Positions 33,558 through 46,547 are shown, counted from the first letter of the stretch. The stretch: DNA of 64,000 nt from Viola odorata (GCA_963691705.1 OY829541.1:38209661-38273660), one strand, 5' to 3'. Made by a program: numbers and translations. Notes: a model not told the origin generated them from the letters alone.

Positions 33558-33779
33558 GTGAAAATTGGTGTTAAAAAATGTAAAAGAATAGAGGGGCAGC
33601 GACTCGACCCACGAGGCGTCAGTTAATACTGTATAATGGGAATAAGCCTAAGGCCGTCAGTTAAAAGATTTGGGAGGGAGTATTTTATAAAATTAAAGGT
33701 TAGAAACAAGCAGGGTGACGTCAGTGCACGAGGCCACGTTCTCGGCACAAGAGTTGGCGGAAAAGTCTGGTCGAGGTAA

Positions 33780-33785
33780 CACGTG
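33780..33785. promoter_or_regulatory. G-box (CACGTG) upstream of LNK1-like gene
   Basis: A CACGTG core about 100 bp outside MLE-3 and about 240 bp before the probable 5' UTR. G-boxes bind bHLH/bZIP light and clock regulators. I saw no evening element nearby. Confidence 0.5.
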
Positions 33786-33905
33786 TCGAGTCTCTAGAAG
33801 TTACCAAATACGTGGACCAATGAAAAGTCAGAAAGTGATCGGATCTCATCCCTCCTTCTCGTCCACGAATTCTGATATCCGCGCTTCTGGTGTCGATCTA
33901 CTCGC

Positions 33906-33911
33906 CACGTG
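33906..33911. promoter_or_regulatory. Second G-box (CACGTG) upstream of LNK1-like gene
   Basis: A CACGTG core in the context GCCACGTGTC. With the first G-box and a nearby ATACGTGG it makes a compact ACGT-rich promoter, fitting a light- or clock-controlled gene. Confidence 0.55.
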
Positions 33912-34810
33912 TCAGCTTTAGCGTCGGCTTCTTAATTGATTGGAAAACTATAAAATAATGAATTTTATTAATTAAACAATTTTGAAACCTTTTCTTTTTT
34001 CTCTTTCCTTTCTTCCTTCCCCAGTGTTGATGGTAGAGAGATAGAGAGGCGAAAGAAAGTAAAGGAGCGAGAAACATACACGTTCTTCTCTGGAAACAGC
34101 AAGAGAAATCGGTGATAGCAGATTTGAGTTTTGATTTTCCGAGGAAGTCGTTGGTTTTTGGAGGAAACTTTGGGTTCCAGGTGAGTGGTTGTGAGGAGAT
34201 CTGTGATTGTTTTTGGCTATGTGCTTTAATTTATGTATGCTGTCTGGTTGCTGAGAATTTTTTCATAGATAAAAGACAATAGAGAGGAAGCTATTGAGTT
34301 TTGAAATGGAATAGCAAGCCAAATTTGAATGTTCTTTAGAAAATAGAACTGTTTGGAACACATCTAGTATTTCCTTCTTTTTTCCTTGATACTTTCCTTA
34401 ATGGGACAGAAAAATATGGAAGAGAAAAATTTAGAATATTTCTGGTTTAGAGTTGAAATTTCTATGTTTTTTGGCCTTATTTATGCATTTATTGGAATTA
34501 TAGGAAGCAAACATCAGTTAGGTTACTTGAACTCAACCTACAATAGTTCCAGTTGATTTATAGATTCAGTTTCCTCTGTAATTAATCTTTCAGCTGTTTA
34601 TCCCCCTTTGATCGAAGGTTTACTTGGTATGTGTTTGCCTTTGTGTTGTTTTGTTTTCTGAATCAGGAAAGCATAATTTGGGAGCAGCATTTCCACGATA
34701 ACCATAATCAAGAAGCATTATTTGGGAACAGCATTCCTACAATTACCATGACATCATATCAGAAAATTGTATGTTTCGGTGGTGGATAGAGGATTTTGCT
34801 TTGTGGAGGA

Positions 34811-37800
34811 ATGTCCGACTTGTGCATTTACGAGGTAGGTTTTCTCTTTGGCTTAATTAATGATATTAGATGATCCTCTGCCTCTTGTTTCAAGTTAAGC
34901 CCATTTTCTGTCAATTCTTTTGACTGCTTTCTGTTGGCCTAGCAGGTCTCCTTTCTTTTGTATAATCTATTTTACAGCACTGAACTTTGGCATGATCCTT
35001 TCTCTTGTCAATGGATTTAAAAAGATGACAAGTGAGAGACTATTGATATAGGGCAATGGGAGGATTATACCTAGGGTTGTAGCACAATTTCAAAGAAAAA
35101 GATTTCTAGGTGGGTTGTCTCCTAAGTGTTGCTTCCTTAATTGAAGGCAATTACATATGTATGAAGTTATTGATGTTCCTAATCCAATAAGGGTTTGATT
35201 CCTAATTTAAGAAATATGCTTGTTCCTAGACATGACAACTTGACAATAATCTGAGAACTCATCATAATTGCTGAAAGCATATGAACCATATTATACATGT
35301 CATGTTTGAAAACTTTAATGCATCCTGATATCTTTATCTTGCTGCTGTAAGTTTTTCTATCTCAGCCCAATATGTACTTGAATGACATGAATGATGTCAT
35401 GATATTATTGATTCTGTTGAATCCATATGTGATGTTTTTCAGTGTGCTTCTCTGTTGCTATGTCAGATACATTTTCCAAGTCATTTGTTGCATTTTGCAG
35501 GATGAGCTTGGTTCCGTTGCATTTTTGCTGACTTTCCCTTTTCTTAAGTTGATTGTGGTGCTCTTGATGAAGTTTCTTTTCAGGACTATAATTTTTTTTA
35601 AACCGGCGTTGCTGTCGTAATTTATTGAGTTATCTGCATATTGTTGTTAAATTAGTTTTACTTCCTTTCCTTCTCCATGTTTGTTGAAACAAAATGAGTG
35701 ACTTTATTTGTTTGCTAATGCATTCTTGTTGTTACAGCTTGAAGACAATGTCTGGGATGAGTTCAGTGCGAGTGATGATCATATGGTGCCTCGTCCTGGT
35801 GATGAATATGAGTATCAGTTTGAGTTTCATGATGATAGCCAGAAGAAATCTCGACATGAATTGAATAATCTTGGAATTATTTCTGATGATACAGTTAGAT
35901 ATAAGACTCCAGGGAAAGAAGAAACTAGCTTACCTACTTTTACCAAGGATACAATGATAGAAAAGGGTCCATGGTCTCTTGCCCCTGATGGTGTGCTTCC
36001 AACATCATGTGATGGTAACTCAGTGAAAGAAGTGACATGTATAACATCTGGAGAGACAAGGATATCCAGTCCATCTTTAAAAAGTGGGAATTTTGATGTA
36101 GTTGCCACTGAGTTATGTACTGATGATTTAATGGATGAGAATTGTGCCACCGCTGATGATAATGCATATAGCTATTCACTCAGTAACATTTCTCAGACAT
36201 CTAATGATCTCAGCTTTTTTGATAACAATCATGAAGACAAAGAAGGAAATGATCTCTTATATTATGGGTGGCCTGATGATATAGGAAACTTCGAGGATGT
36301 TGACAGGATGTTTAGGTAATCCTCAAATTTCCATTTATTTTATGAAAGCTTCAAATTATTTCTCGTTTATAAAAATCACACCTGTTGCAATTGTTTTTGA
36401 TGCCCTTTATGCTTCTGTGCAGTGAATGGTGCACTAACACATCCAAGATCTATGTTTTGTCTTGCAGAAGTTGTGATTCAACATTTGGGCTGGGAAGCCT
36501 TAGCAATGATGACAACCTCTGCTGGTTTTCATCTTCCCTTTCTCCTGAAGGTTCTAAAGAGGCAATGCAGTTGGCTTCAAAGTTCTCAAGTTCTGAGGCA
36601 TGTGCATTGAAGAGTGTATCAGATGGTCATGAGGCTTCACGGCTAAACAGCATGGGTCTTTTAGCCAGTGATTCCAACAATAAGCTATTTATAGGTGACA
36701 CAACAAGTTCCAGGACTACAAGTGCTGTAGACCATTCATCTCTTAGTCACCTAACATTTTCCAATGGTTCAGAGACAGAATCTGTAAGTAAGGATGGCTT
36801 TTTACTCAACAAGAAGGTTCGTAAGATGGTTATGGTTTAAAAGTGACTTTGTATTTTCCAATTTGCGCTCTCTCCGTTCATATTAGCTGGCACCAAGTTG
36901 CTTGGAACTTGCACAAAAAACTTTTTTTGAGCCTCAGTTTGAGAGCTTGATTTTATGTGTTCTATTCCATTGTGATCTTGTGGGACCCAGCAAAATTTCA
37001 CTGTAATTTGAGCTTAATTCTTGTTTTGGGTTCAAGTTTCCACCTTTCACTTGTCTTTGATGACAGAAGGTAAAAAAGGTTGGAAGATAGTAGTTAATTG
37101 TTAATATCATTTTGAAGTACAAAAGTTGGTTATTCAAACAGCCTATGGGTTCAAGTCTAAATTATTATTCCAGTGAGTGAAAATGTTGCATCTGTTTCCT
37201 TTGATGACCTAATATCAATTTGGTTGATTCTTAGTAGTATATTTTAGTCAAAGTAAATTTAGGTTTCATTGCCCTTTTAATAAAATTAATGTGTTATCAA
37301 TTGTGGGATTGTGTTGCAGATCAATTCACATAAGAAGCAGGCGAGGCACAAAAAACAATCGGAAGGAAAGAGAGTAAACAGAAACCTGGAAAATAGTGTT
37401 TCTTTCTGTCATAATGGTAACTTAAAGAATTTTGCGGATAAGAAGCATCCAGTAAGTGGCTCTTCCTGTCAAAGTGTTGCCCACCTGGTGTTCAGCATTA
37501 TGAACAAAAAGGTCTGATTCCTCAATTTATGTGCAGACAAATAGTCCATACATGCATGTGGATTCCAGCTGTACTCAAGATCAAGTATCAGTCTCGTGTC
37601 TGCAGTCTGCTGTCAAATCTGAAAGCAATGGCCACACATCTTCCTCTCCAAGAGAGTCTTCATATGCATCAAACCAAGGACCGTCCATGGAGAGCTCTCA
37701 TAGCCCTGCACTCAATGTTCCAGATGTGGCGATGGCTGAGAATGAAGAGTGTCTAGATCGTTGTCAGAAATTCCATTCAAGCAATTCCAAACTTGCAAAT

Positions 37801-39913
37801 TTGGCAAGTCCAACAGCAATTTGTGATCCAATTTCAGTTCAGAACCAAACCTATGAGCCTGAATATGATATTGAAGACCCCAGTGAAATTGATGGGATCT
37901 GTATAGGGGTTCCATCAGAAATCGATTTGTCAAATGCTCAGGAGAGCTCATGCATGAGTTCTGCATTAGATGAAATCTCACTAGAGGCAACTAGTTTTCG
38001 CCAGCTCCAACAAGTGATGGAACAGGTATTGTCGTTAACGACATCAGACAACCAATAACATGCCGTCATTCTTTTTCTTATATTTCATTTTTCAATTTCC
38101 CCTTCTACATCTTGTTTAAAGATTAGGGACTGCTTTTATGCTGAACTGTGACTATGAATGGTAACAGTGCATAGTAGCAACAGGTAGTAAAGGTAACAAA
38201 AGAGAGTAGGGGAATGTGAAAGGATGGTCCCCATAGGTTTAAGGCCTAAGCCATACATCTCACTCAGATGCTGCTAGCTACTAGGCTATAGGTCTCGTGG
38301 TTCATATGCACATGAAATCTTATGTTTAGCTGGGATGGCAATGGGTTGACCATTTGCAATAAATAACAAAACCATATTTTTTTTGTTCAGTTATCCACAA
38401 AACCATATCCGTCGGATAGTTGTTTATTTTACACCATCTCCTTCTCATTCCCATCCGTGGACTATACCCGCTAGGTACCCATCAACCTGACCAAATCTTG
38501 TCGATTTCAGTGAAGTGTTCATAAGGCTAAGCATGTATCTCGTACCCACTTGCTGCTTACATTATACCATAGAAAAGTCTTCATTATTGAATTAAAACTA
38601 AATAGCAGATGTTGAGGTCCATGACACTCGTGAAAGGTTTTGAAAATAGGGAAATAAGCGGACAAGCACACACAAATATTTGGAAGTTCTGGGGTTTACA
38701 GACAAACAAAATTGTCTCGTTTATATTAGGGTATGATAAATTGACAAGTAATTAGAGAGGGTCTAGTTGGGTAGGGAACCTCCATGTACCTGTTTACCTA
38801 CGACCCCTATCTTGAACATAGCTAAACTAGCTGGAATTTGGGATCCAAAGTGAATAGAAGATCTTAAATGGTGTTGTGGTTCTGATAAAGTAGGCCGCCA
38901 AATTTGACTAAACCTCAATATGGAGAACATCATACAGTCCCTCAATTGATGAGAAGAATACAACATTGTTCCTACAACAAAATAGTTTCATAGCTTCAAA
39001 TATTGTAGATATTGTTGATCTGGATGGATAAACAATTTGAACTTCAAAGGGCATCAAATTATGCACTAAATACATCAGACAAGCCCTGTAATACATCAGA
39101 CAAAGTCCTGTATTGCCTTTTATTTCTCTTATATGTGAGATTTTTAATCGGTTCATGCTTTCACAATTGTTGATGCAGTTGGATGGTAGGACAAAACTAT
39201 GCATACGGGACAGCCTGTACCGTTTAGCTAGAAGTGCTGAACAAAGGCATAATTTTGGGGCTTCGGGTGGCTACAAGAGAGATGATAATGGTGCTCTGGC
39301 CAGTGAAGAAACAAACAGGTATGGTTACTACTTTCTCTTGTTTTTCCCCCAGATTTTGTATGGCTTTTGTTTTTACATTCCTTCTGTTTTCATAGTACTG
39401 GTTAGATGCTTTTTCTTCTTCATTTTCATGTATATTCTGTTTTTGTGCTTTAAAATGGACGGCGTGTTATGAGTACTTGAATATTTGTCTACATGCCCAA
39501 CATTGGTATGCCTGAACCATAATATGTCGCTATTGAAGTTTGGTTGTGTAAAGCTATGCTTTAGAGAGAGATTTTTTTACGGATTTGACAGTAAGCCTTA
39601 TTCAGGAGCACTGGGTTCATGGACGTGGAAACTGATACAAACCCCATAGACCGATCTATAGCACACCTGCTGTTTCATAGACCTGCTGACCCTTTGGAGG
39701 TGGCTGCTAATGATGCTTTTTCACTCGAGGCGAATGCCATGGTAAGCGTCTTAGTACCATCTCATGATTTATTCCTCTCTATATTTTGGCCTCTAAATGG
39801 AAGTAAACAAACAGGGACCCGCATCCATTACTAGCCCGCCTGTGATGACCAAGCAACTGGTTTCCCAGGAAGGAATTGCTACTGTTGCAGAGGAGAAATT
39901 TGTTAATGAGTGA
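34811..39913 (+). CDS. LNK1: LNK1-like (NIGHT LIGHT-INDUCIBLE AND CLOCK-REGULATED) protein
   Basis: Eight coding exons: 34811-34834, 35738-36315, 36468-36816, 37320-37451, 37537-38025, 39179-39318, 39606-39741 and 39815-39913, in frame throughout, about 648 residues. The start MSDLCIYE joins LEDNVWDEFSASDDHMVP, the typical LNK1 N-terminus. YGWPDDIGNFEDVDRMF followed by RSCDSTFGLGS is the conserved LNK core. A C-terminal LDGRTKLCIRDSLYRLARSA block is also conserved in the family. LNK proteins are nuclear transcriptional co-activators that bind REVEILLE/CCA1-type MYB factors and control evening clock genes. A 5' UTR intron (about 34181-34666) is likely. The gene looks intact. LNK1 rather than LNK2 is chosen from the MSDL...ELEDNVWDEF start. 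Confidence 0.88.
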
Positions 39914-41355
39914 CCACACAAATAAGATTGCATTAACAGGGTTTCACTCGATGTAAAATTGTTTTTTTTTTTTCATATTGACTGCATGAAATCGTGTATA
40001 GTACTGCTGCATGAAGCTCCAGGGCACATGGCAGGTTCATTCCATGCTTTTGACTTCGTCACTGGGCAGATGTATAATGCAGTTAGTTTCAACTTTGGAT
40101 CTCATCGCTTCTTTGATGTATTGATAATGTTTGTCGTAAATGTTCTTCATAGGCTAGTCGTCTGCTTATCTTCATGTTCCCACAGATTCTTGTTTGTTGA
40201 AATGGTCATACACTGTACAGATGCAAACTATTCTAAAGAGAATTATACTGTCAAGTCTAGCGAGCCCTCCTTTCATTTCTTGTTTTTTTTTCTTTCCATT
40301 ATTGTATTTGCTTGATCGCGTAGAAGTTTTCATTCCAGCTCCCGCATCCATAGAATTAAGGGAGCAGTAAGGGTGGAGTTAAGGGTGGCTGGCGAGCAAG
40401 TGTAAAAAGGGAGCAGTAAGGGTGGAGTTAGGGGTGGCAGGTGGAGGCGATAGTTCCAGGTTAATAACCTCGTGTCATACCACAGAATATAAATAAATAC
40501 AAAATTATAGGTATGTGAGGTTGGTTGAAAGGTCAGGGTAAATTTTAATGCTGATATAATTTATTGTTTAATAGATTTTATTATTCGTGTTGGTCGAATA
40601 AACACAAAAAATTAATAATTTGTAAAAAAAGTGCTCATATATCTCTATTTTTTTTAAAAATATATATATATTTATAATTTATAAATACCAACATTTGACT
40701 AGAAAAATCTAATAAATTAAAATCTTTAAAGATATTTATTTTATTTTAATCAAAATGATCATATCATAACACAACATTTATTAACCTAACCATACACACA
40801 ACATCTCAATCACACTACAATATGACGAGAGCCAAATACGTTTATAAAAAAATCCTGTAGCTCTTAAATTTTTTCACTTCGCACTTATATTTTAAGGCAG
40901 AAATTATAAGGATTTAAAGTAAAATATAAAAAATAGGATAGAGCCCATAGTATTGAAAGAATGGAAGAAATTAATTAGAAAAATAAAAAGAAGTATCGGA
41001 AAGAAAAAATTCAAAATAAATTGAGAAACAAATTTTAATAATTTTTTTCATTATATTTTTTTGCAATTTTTTTTAATTAGATACTTTTTTAAAATAAGTA
41101 AATATGTACTTTTTTTTTCCTTTTTTCAAGGCTCGTTTACAATCTCTTCAGTCTTCCTATACCTTATTGGCTTATAATTATATTAAATGGGTTAAATAGT
41201 TAAATTAAATTAATTAAATTATATTTTTAATTTTATTAAATAAATAATTATATTTAAATGTGTTAATAGGTAAATATAAATTAAATAAATGTAAATAGAT
41301 ATATGTATTTATTTAAAAAATTATATGGTTAATAAATGGGAAATAATGCTCATAT
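39914..41355. other. 3' flank of LNK1-like gene and AT-rich spacer
   Basis: Probable 3' UTR to about 40320, a short 49-bp repeat, then very AT-rich DNA with no gene seen. Confidence 0.5.
40361..40440 (+). repeat. 49-bp tandem duplication, about 1.6 copies
   Basis: GGAGCAGTAAGGGTGGAGTT begins at 40361 and again at 40410 with minor drift after it. Purine-rich, non-coding. Confidence 0.7.
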
Positions 41356-42810
41356 TAGGGCTGAGCACGGGTCGAATCGGATCGGTTTTACACCTAACCC
41401 GTCACCGACCCGCCTAAAATCTAGCGGGTTGGTTCGGGTCGGTTATATGTACATATAACCGCAGGTTGGCGGGTGTGACGGGTCGGATCGGTTATCAGCG
41501 GGTTGGCGGTTATATTTCTGGGCCTAAAATAATGGGCCGGTCTTTACAAAAAAAAAAAACTCAAACCTTTCTTTTTCCTGTATTGGGCTGAGCCCATCAA
41601 CCAAGTCTAACAAACCTAAAACAAAAACTAACATCTCATGTTCTTCTTCCTCCAACAAACCCTAAATTTTAAAACAGAAACAAAAATATCTTCTCCACCT
41701 AGTCACCCAAATCAAAATCAAATACAATCCATACCAAATAAATATAAATCAAACCCGTACAAAATACTCATATACATACAAATCGAACCCGAAATCATAC
41801 AACCCGTACAAAAAAAATCTCAAACTTTACAAATCTGGAAGACAAAAATTGCCGTTCTCTTTTGAAGCTTCCAAATCTCTTTGCATTCCACAACATACTC
41901 CAACACATCCAAAGGAACAAAGCCACATCAAGAGGCCGAACAAATCCACTTATCTTACAATCATCATCATTGGATTCACACTTACATACAACCCGTACAA
42001 TAAAAATCTCAAACTTTACAAATCTGGAAGACAAAAATTGCCGTTCTCTTTTGAAGCTTCCAAATCTCATTGCATTCCACAACATACTCCAACACATCCA
42101 AAGGAACAAAGCCACATCAAGAGGCCGAACAAATCCACTTATCTTACAATCATCATCATTGGATTCACACTTACATTTTGCTACTAGAATTAGATATCAG
42201 ATCTGAGGAACAAAAAGATAGATAAGAACAAGCTGCAGGATTTGGCAACAGATCCATTCCTCCCCTAATCCTTTCTCAATCCAAACGAAAAAACAAAAAC
42301 TGAAGAAATTCCAAAACGAACTAGGAAGAATACTCACATAATCACATTACTGTTCTTAACCATGACGGAGACGGCGACTAGGCTGGAAAACGGTGACTCG
42401 GTGGGCAAAAACGGGATTGACGAGGATGGAGGGTGTTCGGAACTTGGAGTAACCGCATTTATCGGTGAAGAGGCTAACGAAAACTGGATTGACGAGGATG
42501 GAGGAAGAACAAAGAAGGAAGAAAAGAGAGAAGCAAAGAGAGCAGAGAAGAAAAGAAAAATAGGGAGCGGCTAATGAATAAAAGAAATGAGAAAGAGATG
42601 CTTATATACTTAGGGTTAGGGTTAGGGTCGGGTCGGGTCGGTTATTTTGCGATTTATGAAATGTTGATCCGTGAACCGACTCGCCATTTAATGAGCGGGT
42701 CGGTTATGTATCTGTATATGGGCGGGTTGGCGGTTTTTTAAGTTTTAGCGGGTCGGGTCGGTTCGGGTTGGCGGTTTTGGCGGGTTGGGCGGGTCATTTG
42801 CTCAGCCCTA
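41356..42810. mobile_element. hAT-type non-autonomous element (1,455 bp)
   Basis: Perfect 12-bp ends, TAGGGCTGAGCA and TGCTCAGCCCTA, are flanked by an 8-bp duplication with one mismatch (GCTCATAT, GCTCGTAT), which is hAT-like. Both ends carry GGGTCGGGTCGGTT-type repeats in inverted orientation, and TTAGGG occurs in tandem near 42611. No transposase domain is seen. The open frames arise from an internal duplication. The right end is 245 bp before the PPR start codon, so the element contributes to that gene's upstream region. Confidence 0.78.
41799..42176 (+). repeat. 189-bp tandem duplication inside the hAT-type element
   Basis: Two nearly identical copies (41799-41987, 41988-42176) begin ACAACCCGTACAA. 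A short third start of the motif lies just upstream near 41752. Confidence 0.85.
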
Positions 42811-43054
42811 GCTCGTATGATATCCACCGGCACCCATATTCGTTTACTGTATACTGGTACCCATCCAAATTTACCCATTTACCAGGCTTATTGCTCCACT
42901 TTCGGCACCAGTCCACCACACACACACTCCACACCGTTCGCCGCCGAGCGTAAAACAAACCTCTCCTCACGTCCACGGCGGTTAAGCTATCATTTCCTCG
43001 TGCCATTCGCAATCTCTCTAGGTGGTGGTGGTGGAAGAAGAGTTTGGGTTTAAG

Positions 43055-44815
43055 ATGTGGAGATCGATTGCAGCAAAATCCAGGCAGGTTGCACGCGGCT
43101 TTGGTGCACCCCAAAACCCCAAAAAGGTACCGCCCTCCAGACCTCTTCTGTTTTCTAATCACAACCATAGGCTTCTATCTCAATTTAGCACAATCGCAAA
43201 CACAAATGACAGCTCTCTTGAACCTGTGAATGATTCTTCAAACTTTTGGGGTGATGTTAGCGATGCCCAGCTGAGCAATTTTGCCTCTGGTGATGATCCT
43301 CATGCGCCATTTCCTGAGGGTTTTAGTGGGGATGGAAATGCTCAATTGGGTGATTTTGACACTAGGGATTATGCTCAGTTAACTGAGGGTTTTGAGGAGG
43401 GTTTTGGTGAAGATGGTGATGGGGAGATTGAGAAAGAGGAGTTGGTAGAGGAAAAGGTTTATCAGATTGATACGGAGAAGCTAGATAGTGTGTTATCTTT
43501 GTTGCAGAGCACTGTTGATGGGTCTATGGAGTCAAGTCTTGATGACATTGGTATAGATTTACGTGAGGAGTTTGTGCTCAAAGTACTTGAAACTCCACTC
43601 ATTTTGGGTGAGAATTTGGTTAGGTTTTTCAAATGGGCAACTAGTAAGCCACATATTAATGCAACTTCTCCTGCAGTTGATGCACTTGTTAGGGCAGTAT
43701 GTAGCAGTGTTAGGAAGAGAGGTGCATATTCGTTGCGGGATTATATTTTAGAAATTGGTGAGAAGGACAGTGCTTTGCTAAGTACAGAGAGTCTTAATTG
43801 CTTGATAGTTTTGCTCTCTAAGTTGGGCAGAGGAAAGGCAGCGTTTGAGATTTTTAATAAGTTTGAGGATTTTGGGTGCATTCCTAATTCGGATACGTAC
43901 TATCATACAATTGAATCCCTTTGTCGGATTACCATTTTTGATTGGGGTTGGTTGGTTTGTGAAAAGATGCTCAATGCAAGGAACTTACCTGATTCCAACA
44001 AACTTGGTGAGATTATATCCTGGTTTTGTAAAGGGAGCAAGACAAAAGAAGCACATGCAGTTTATTTGATGGCGAAGGAAGAAAAGAAGTTCCCACCCCA
44101 GGCTATGGTAAACAATTTGGTCGTCTCTCTCTGTCAGAAGGATGAAAATGTCAAATTAGGTGAGGAGATGTTGAATGATTTCCCGTCGGAAGCACGAAAG
44201 CATGCAATTAAGCCTTTTTCATCTGTAATTCGTGGTTTGTGTAGAAGCAAAGATGTTGATGGGGCAAAACAATTGCTTTCAAGGATGATTGTAGAAGGTC
44301 CACCTCCTGGAAATGCTGTATTTAATTTGATTATCAATGGGTACGCTAAGGGTGGAAATTTGGAAGAGGCAATGAAAATTGTGAAGTTGATGGAACGTAG
44401 GGGTCTAAAACCAGATGTGTATACTTACACTGTTATTATGAGTGGTTATGCTAGTGGTGGTCAGATGGAGGAGGCTCACAATGTACTATCAAAAGCAAAA
44501 AAGAAGTACTCTAAGCTGTGCCCTACGACTTACCACACGCTTATTAGAGGATATTGTAAGCTTGAACAGTTTGACAAAGCTTTGGAAATGTTAGCAGAGA
44601 TGAAGGAATTTGGGGTCAAAGCTAATGTAGATGAGTACAATAAGCTGATTCAATCCCTTTGCTTGAAGGCTGTAGATTGGAGAACGGCTGAACAGCTGTT
44701 AGCTGATATGCAGGAGAATGGCTTGCATCTAAACGGAATAACAAAGGGCCTTATAAGAGCAGTGAAGGAGCTGGAGGAGGAGGGGTTGGAGAAAGAAGCA
44801 AGCATCGAAGCTTGA
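43055..44815 (+). CDS. Mitochondrial PPR protein, At3g02650-like
   Basis: A single-exon, 586-residue protein. The N-terminus MWRSIAAKSRQVARGF is basic, Ser/Arg-rich and free of acidic residues, a typical mitochondrial presequence. An acidic Gly/Asp-rich linker follows (about 60-135). From about 230 onward come P-type pentatricopeptide repeats, e.g. PDVYTYTVIMSGYASGGQMEEA and TTYHTLIRGYCKLEQFDKA. PPR proteins bind organellar RNA and act in processing, stability or translation. The general plan and the LGENLVRFFKWATSKP segment resemble the At3g02650 group. ATG 43055 is chosen over the upstream GTG frame because it begins the targeting peptide. No lesion is seen. Confidence 0.87.
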   Translation: MWRSIAAKSRQVARGFGAPQNPKKVPPSRPLLFSNHNHRLLSQFSTIANTNDSSLEPVNDSSNFWGDVSDAQLSNFASGDDPHAPFPEGFSGDGNAQLGDFDTRDYAQLTEGFEEGFGEDGDGEIEKEELVEEKVYQIDTEKLDSVLSLLQSTVDGSMESSLDDIGIDLREEFVLKVLETPLILGENLVRFFKWATSKPHINATSPAVDALVRAVCSSVRKRGAYSLRDYILEIGEKDSALLSTESLNCLIVLLSKLGRGKAAFEIFNKFEDFGCIPNSDTYYHTIESLCRITIFDWGWLVCEKMLNARNLPDSNKLGEIISWFCKGSKTKEAHAVYLMAKEEKKFPPQAMVNNLVVSLCQKDENVKLGEEMLNDFPSEARKHAIKPFSSVIRGLCRSKDVDGAKQLLSRMIVEGPPPGNAVFNLIINGYAKGGNLEEAMKIVKLMERRGLKPDVYTYTVIMSGYASGGQMEEAHNVLSKAKKKYSKLCPTTYHTLIRGYCKLEQFDKALEMLAEMKEFGVKANVDEYNKLIQSLCLKAVDWRTAEQLLADMQENGLHLNGITKGLIRAVKELEEEGLEKEASIEA

Positions 44816-46545
44816 GACTTCTAGTGGGGTTTTCTTATTGCAGGTATATCGTGAAGATGTTCAAGTCTTTTAGCTTGTTAACTTCTACTGTACGATGAGG
44901 AGTAGGTCGATATACTTTATTGGGATGCATTCTGCAGTGTTTGCCTCATCTAGATGAAGAACAAAAGCTTTGGTGTATCCATTTCAGTGTTCTTGCTTGC
45001 ATGCTTCTCTACCTTGCTGACTATTTATGTGCTGCAAGTGCTGGCTTGAACCCTTTAGCTGTGCTTTTAGTTTTTTAACTGTTTCCCCAATTTCATGTTG
45101 TCATAGCTGCAATAAATTTTTGGCTTCTATGAATGTACACTTTTTAAACCCTATCAATGGTGCTTTAATTTCTAACTGCTTTCTGGTTTTATGATAGTGT
45201 TACTCCTACTTGCTGAAATTATACTCAGTTCTACATGATTCTGAACATTGTTGGCATAGTCCTTGCAAAGTTATGCAAGAAGTAAGGGACCTGGTAGACT
45301 GTTTTTTATTTGTGCATATTCTCTTTATCCTACTTCCTCACTGATTTCACTCTCCTTTTAAAGATGGTATTTGCAAAATTCTGTGGATTCTGTTGTTATC
45401 TTCAACAGAACAATTCATGCTGTCAATCCCACCAGTGCAAAATAGGTATGTGATATTGAGTTGGTGTTAAAGTTTTCTAATTGGGAGGATTTAAAATTGA
45501 ATAAAATAGGGGAATGAGTAAAAATCTGGTGGTTGTTGCGGTGGTTCTATTTCTCTGTTTGGGTGTTCTGCTGAAATCAGATTGTATCCATTCAAGTGAG
45601 AGCAATAAGGTTATGGAAGAAAACTACAATGAACCAATGCGTTTGTAGCTCAGTACTTCCTATGAAATGTTTCGAGTTCGAGTTTCCTTTTAACTATATT
45701 TTCTATCTATATTTTCTATCTTAAAAAAAGAGAGTAGCTAGCTATGGTTATTAATTATATTATGTTTAGCGGATTTCTGAAAAGACTTCAAATTATGCAC
45801 AATTAGTTCCAAAATGCAGGTTCCGCTCCTTAATTTCCACCATTCAATTACGAGAGCCAATCCGATTTGGTTCGATTGTTATGGGCGATTTTGGTCATCT
45901 ATGACAATGAGCGATCATTTTGTTTTGGACTAATTTTATCTCAGCAGATTAATAGTTGAAGATGCCCATAACAATAAACTTCAATACACAGCAACAAAAA
46001 ATTAAGAAAACCAAAAAATTTTAAAAATGTAATTTCTTTTATATGAATTAAAAAATGTGATTTATTTACATTTCACTTTCTACAAATTTTATAATATAAA
46101 TCAAAATATCATAAATTAACTGAATTAATACTTTCTATTCACTATAAACTCTCACAAATAATTATTTTATAGTCAATATAGAAAAATTGAACCAACAACA
46201 TAGTGTTTTAACTTTCCACAATTCGTAATATAAATCAAAATACTATAAATTAGATGAATTTAAAATATTTCTATTCATATTGACTCGTCTCATAAATAGA
46301 TAAATCAACCTTTTCTTAATTTATCATTACCAATAATAATAATAAGATAATATTATTTCTTTAAAGATATGAATTATTTTAATTTTCAAAAACAATATTT
46401 TAGTTTTTTTATTTTTTCTAATTTTTAGATTTTTTATAATTTTATATTTTTGAAAAATATTTTCTGTGAAAAATGATTAAAGTAATAAAATCTAATAGAA
46501 TTTATCTCCGTTATTTTTTTTTACAATTGAAATTATATTAAATTA
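44816..46545. other. PPR 3' flank and AT-rich spacer
   Basis: Probable 3' UTR, then AT-rich DNA. No gene recognised. Confidence 0.5.
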
Positions 46546-46547
46546 TA

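Larger units (their letters stand above)
22142..33680. mobile_element. MLE-3: mariner-like element with a nested LTR retrotransposon
   Basis: The ends read CTCCCTCCCAAATCTTTTA inward from both sides, flanked by TA at 22140-22141 and 33681-33682. The transposase is on plus at the left and accessory gene A on minus at the right, the mirror image of MLE-1. Without the 7.2-kb retrotransposon and its target duplication the element is about 4.3 kb. No family B gene was found in it. Transposase is dead and protein A intact. The right end lies about 350 bp from the start of the likely LNK1 5' UTR. Confidence 0.9.

Noticed and set aside
38026..39178. Frames in the large LNK1 intron
   Set aside because: Short, without features, and on both strands. 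The splice sites around the intron are good.
41795..42206. Three overlapping frames of 106-114 codons inside the hAT-type element
   Set aside because: They exist because a 189-bp segment is duplicated. The internal amino-acid repeats simply mirror it.
42611..42632. Tandem TTAGGG, possible interstitial telomere
   Set aside because: Most plants use TTTAGGG, the run is very short, and it merges into the element's GGGTCG array.
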